From a virus: DNA of 32,089 nucleotides. This document shows positions 30,896-32,089 of this stretch, in pieces (the stretch's first letter is position 1; each line of letters starts with the position of its first letter). Where the stretch lies: IMG/VR virus record IMGVR_UViG_3300027522_000017, positions 1 through 32,089 of that record; one strand, 5' to 3'. The notes under the pieces are model-generated. The model made no database searches, was not told the origin of the DNA, and saw nothing but the letters and a program-made list of their open reading frames with translations. The position numbers and the translations under genes were made by a program.

Positions 30896-31941
30896 AAATT
30901 GCACTTATAACGGATACGCATTTTGGTGCTAGAAATGATAATTCAAATTTTAATGAGTATTTTTTTGAGTTTTACGAAAATCAATTTTTTCCGTATCTAA
31001 AGGAGCATAATATAACTGATGTAGTCCATCTAGGAGATGTGATGGACAGAAGGAAATATGTTAGCTATCGTATTGCAAAAGATTTTCGTGAACGATTTGT
31101 TGACAAATTTGCAAATATTAATTTACACATGTTAGTTGGGAACCACGACACCTTTTATAAGAACACTAACGCTGTAAACTCACTACATGAACTCGTAGAC
31201 GGCCGTTATGACAATATATCGGTATATGAGGAAACAACAGAAGTTGAGTTTGATGGGTGTAAAATTCTGTTTGTTCCTTGGATTAATGCAGATAATATGA
31301 ATCATACCATGAAAATGTTAAAACAATCTGATGCCCAGATTGTTATGGGTCACTTAGAATTAAATGGTTTTGAGATGCAAAAGGGTATGATCATGGATCA
31401 TGGCTGGGACAAACAAGAGTTCAATAGATTCGATATGGTGATGAGTGGTCACTACCATCACAAATCAGATGATGGCCAAATATATTATCTTGGCACACCA
31501 TATGAAATCTATTGGAACGATTGGAATGACCCCAAGGGATTTCATGTGTTCGATACAGAGAAGAGAGAGTTAGAACGAATTGTAAACCCGCTTAGTATTT
31601 TCTCTAAGATTTATTATGATGACAGTCAAGAAATTAATTATGATATGTCCTCATATAAAAATAAATATGTGAAGTTGGTTGTAGTGAATAAGAAAGACCT
31701 TTATGGGTTCGACAAATTTGTTGACAAATTGCTGCAAGCTGATTGTTATGAAGTCAAAATTATTGAAGACTTTTCAGAACTTGATGCAAGTAATGTATCA
31801 GATGATATTGTAAATAATACAGAAGACACGATGACGCTTCTGGAACGATACATTGATGATCTAGATGTTACCCTAAGTAAAGATAGGCTCAAAAATACAA
31901 TGAGAACTTTATATACTGAAGCACAGGATTTAGAAATTTGA
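30892..31941 (+). CDS. 47: Recombination endonuclease subunit gp47 (Mre11-like)
   Basis: The 349-residue protein is a calcineurin-like phosphoesterase matching T4 gp47 (339), the nuclease subunit of the gp46/gp47 Mre11-Rad50-like complex. Metal-binding motifs are intact: DTHFG (D8, H10), HLGDVMDRR (D49), VGNHD (N84, H85) and SGHYHH (H187, H189). The start is TTG 30892, forming a TTGA overlap with the gp55 stop, with AAGGAAG just upstream. The next methionine would remove catalytic residues, which makes the TTG start nearly certain. The expected partner gp46 does not follow directly; a GNAT-like gene starts at the stop codon. Confidence 0.93.
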   Translation: MKIALITDTHFGARNDNSNFNEYFFEFYENQFFPYLKEHNITDVVHLGDVMDRRKYVSYRIAKDFRERFVDKFANINLHMLVGNHDTFYKNTNAVNSLHELVDGRYDNISVYEETTEVEFDGCKILFVPWINADNMNHTMKMLKQSDAQIVMGHLELNGFEMQKGMIMDHGWDKQEFNRFDMVMSGHYHHKSDDGQIYYLGTPYEIYWNDWNDPKGFHVFDTEKRELERIVNPLSIFSKIYYDDSQEINYDMSSYKNKYVKLVVVNKKDLYGFDKFVDKLLQADCYEVKIIEDFSELDASNVSDDIVNNTEDTMTLLERYIDDLDVTLSKDRLKNTMRTLYTEAQDLEI

Positions 31942-32089
31942 CAACTATTAGAGAGGGTCAATCTGGTGATTTTGCTTATATAGATTCTTTGAGAAAAAAA
32001 GAGGGTTCTGCTCTAGGGTTTCTTCCAAAAGATGCATATACTAGTGTCCTAGAAAAAAGAAGGGTTGCAGATCGAAATCGTTGGAGATA
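31938..32089 (+). CDS. GNAT-like acetyltransferase, 3' end cut by the window
   Basis: An open frame runs from TTG 31938, overlapping the gp47 stop as TTGA, to the window end without a stop (about 50 codons). It reads TTIREGQSGDFAYIDSLRKK followed by EGSALGFLPKDAYTSVLEKRR. The TIREG...D...I..LRKKEG..LGFLP pattern is typical of the N-terminal strand and helix of a GNAT-fold family found in marine phages. The acetyl-CoA motif would lie beyond the window, so the call is provisional. It stands where gp46 is often found. Confidence 0.5.
   Translation, partial: MTTIREGQSGDFAYIDSLRKKEGSALGFLPKDAYTSVLEKRRVADRNRWR

Noticed and set aside
1-32089. Prophage or temperate features, CRISPR arrays, insertion sequences
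   Set aside because: No integrase, repressor, direct-repeat array or transposase was seen; the content is that of a lytic T4-like genome.

Overview
The window is a stretch of a virulent, T4-like marine myovirus genome. It is AT-rich, densely packed and read almost entirely from the + strand. The T4 virion-assembly block is clear and in the order typical of marine T4-like phages: neck proteins gp13 and gp14, tail completion gp15, small terminase gp16, large terminase gp17, tail sheath gp18, tail tube gp19, portal gp20, core proteins gp67 and gp68, prohead protease gp21, scaffold gp22 and major capsid protein gp23. A gp3-like tail protein, UvsY, UvsW, the late sigma factor gp55 and recombination nuclease subunit gp47 follow. 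No tRNA, CRISPR, integrase or photosynthesis gene was seen. A nearly canonical proteobacterial-type IscU suggests a proteobacterial rather than cyanobacterial host, but this is inference.

Layout. (1) 1-7406 is an accessory block of overlapping genes: a methyltransferase-like protein, three Fe(II)/2-oxoglutarate oxygenases, a radical SAM core with a separately encoded SPASM-like cysteine domain, a second type of radical SAM protein with an N-terminal Cys domain, an unrecognised 446-residue protein, a GT-A glycosyltransferase and a GNAT acetyltransferase. (2) 7402-10048 holds gp13-gp14-gp15. (3) 10041-11008 is a second split radical SAM/SPASM-like pair, paralogous to the first. (4) 11001-16598 is the terminase region. 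gp16 and gp17 are separated by a sodium:solute symporter and a tandem pair of asparagine-synthetase-like PP-loop ATPases. (5) 16603-16902 is the only minus-strand gene, a small degenerate HNH-type zinc protein. (6) 16959-25738 is the tail and head block, ending in a strong terminator after gp23. (7) 25757-32089 carries iscU, gp3-like, uvsY, two more Fe/2OG oxygenases, uvsW, an Sm-like protein, gp55, gp47 and the start of a GNAT gene cut by the window end.

How it works together. gp55 is encoded here, and exact copies of the T4 late element TATAAATA precede gp13, gp16, gp18, gp22, gp23, the gp3-like gene, the minus-strand gene and the Sm-like gene. gp55 itself sits behind a sigma70-type promoter. 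Two late promoters are placed so that transcription should begin on the A of the ATG, giving leaderless messages. The accessory genes are unusually iron-centred: five Fe(II)/2OG oxygenases, three radical SAM proteins, two SPASM-like modules and an intact Fe-S scaffold. Together with the ATP-dependent synthetase-like pair, glycosyltransferase, acetyltransferase, methyltransferase and symporter, they look like a dispersed modification or biosynthetic pathway threaded through the virion genes. Its substrate cannot be read from the sequence.
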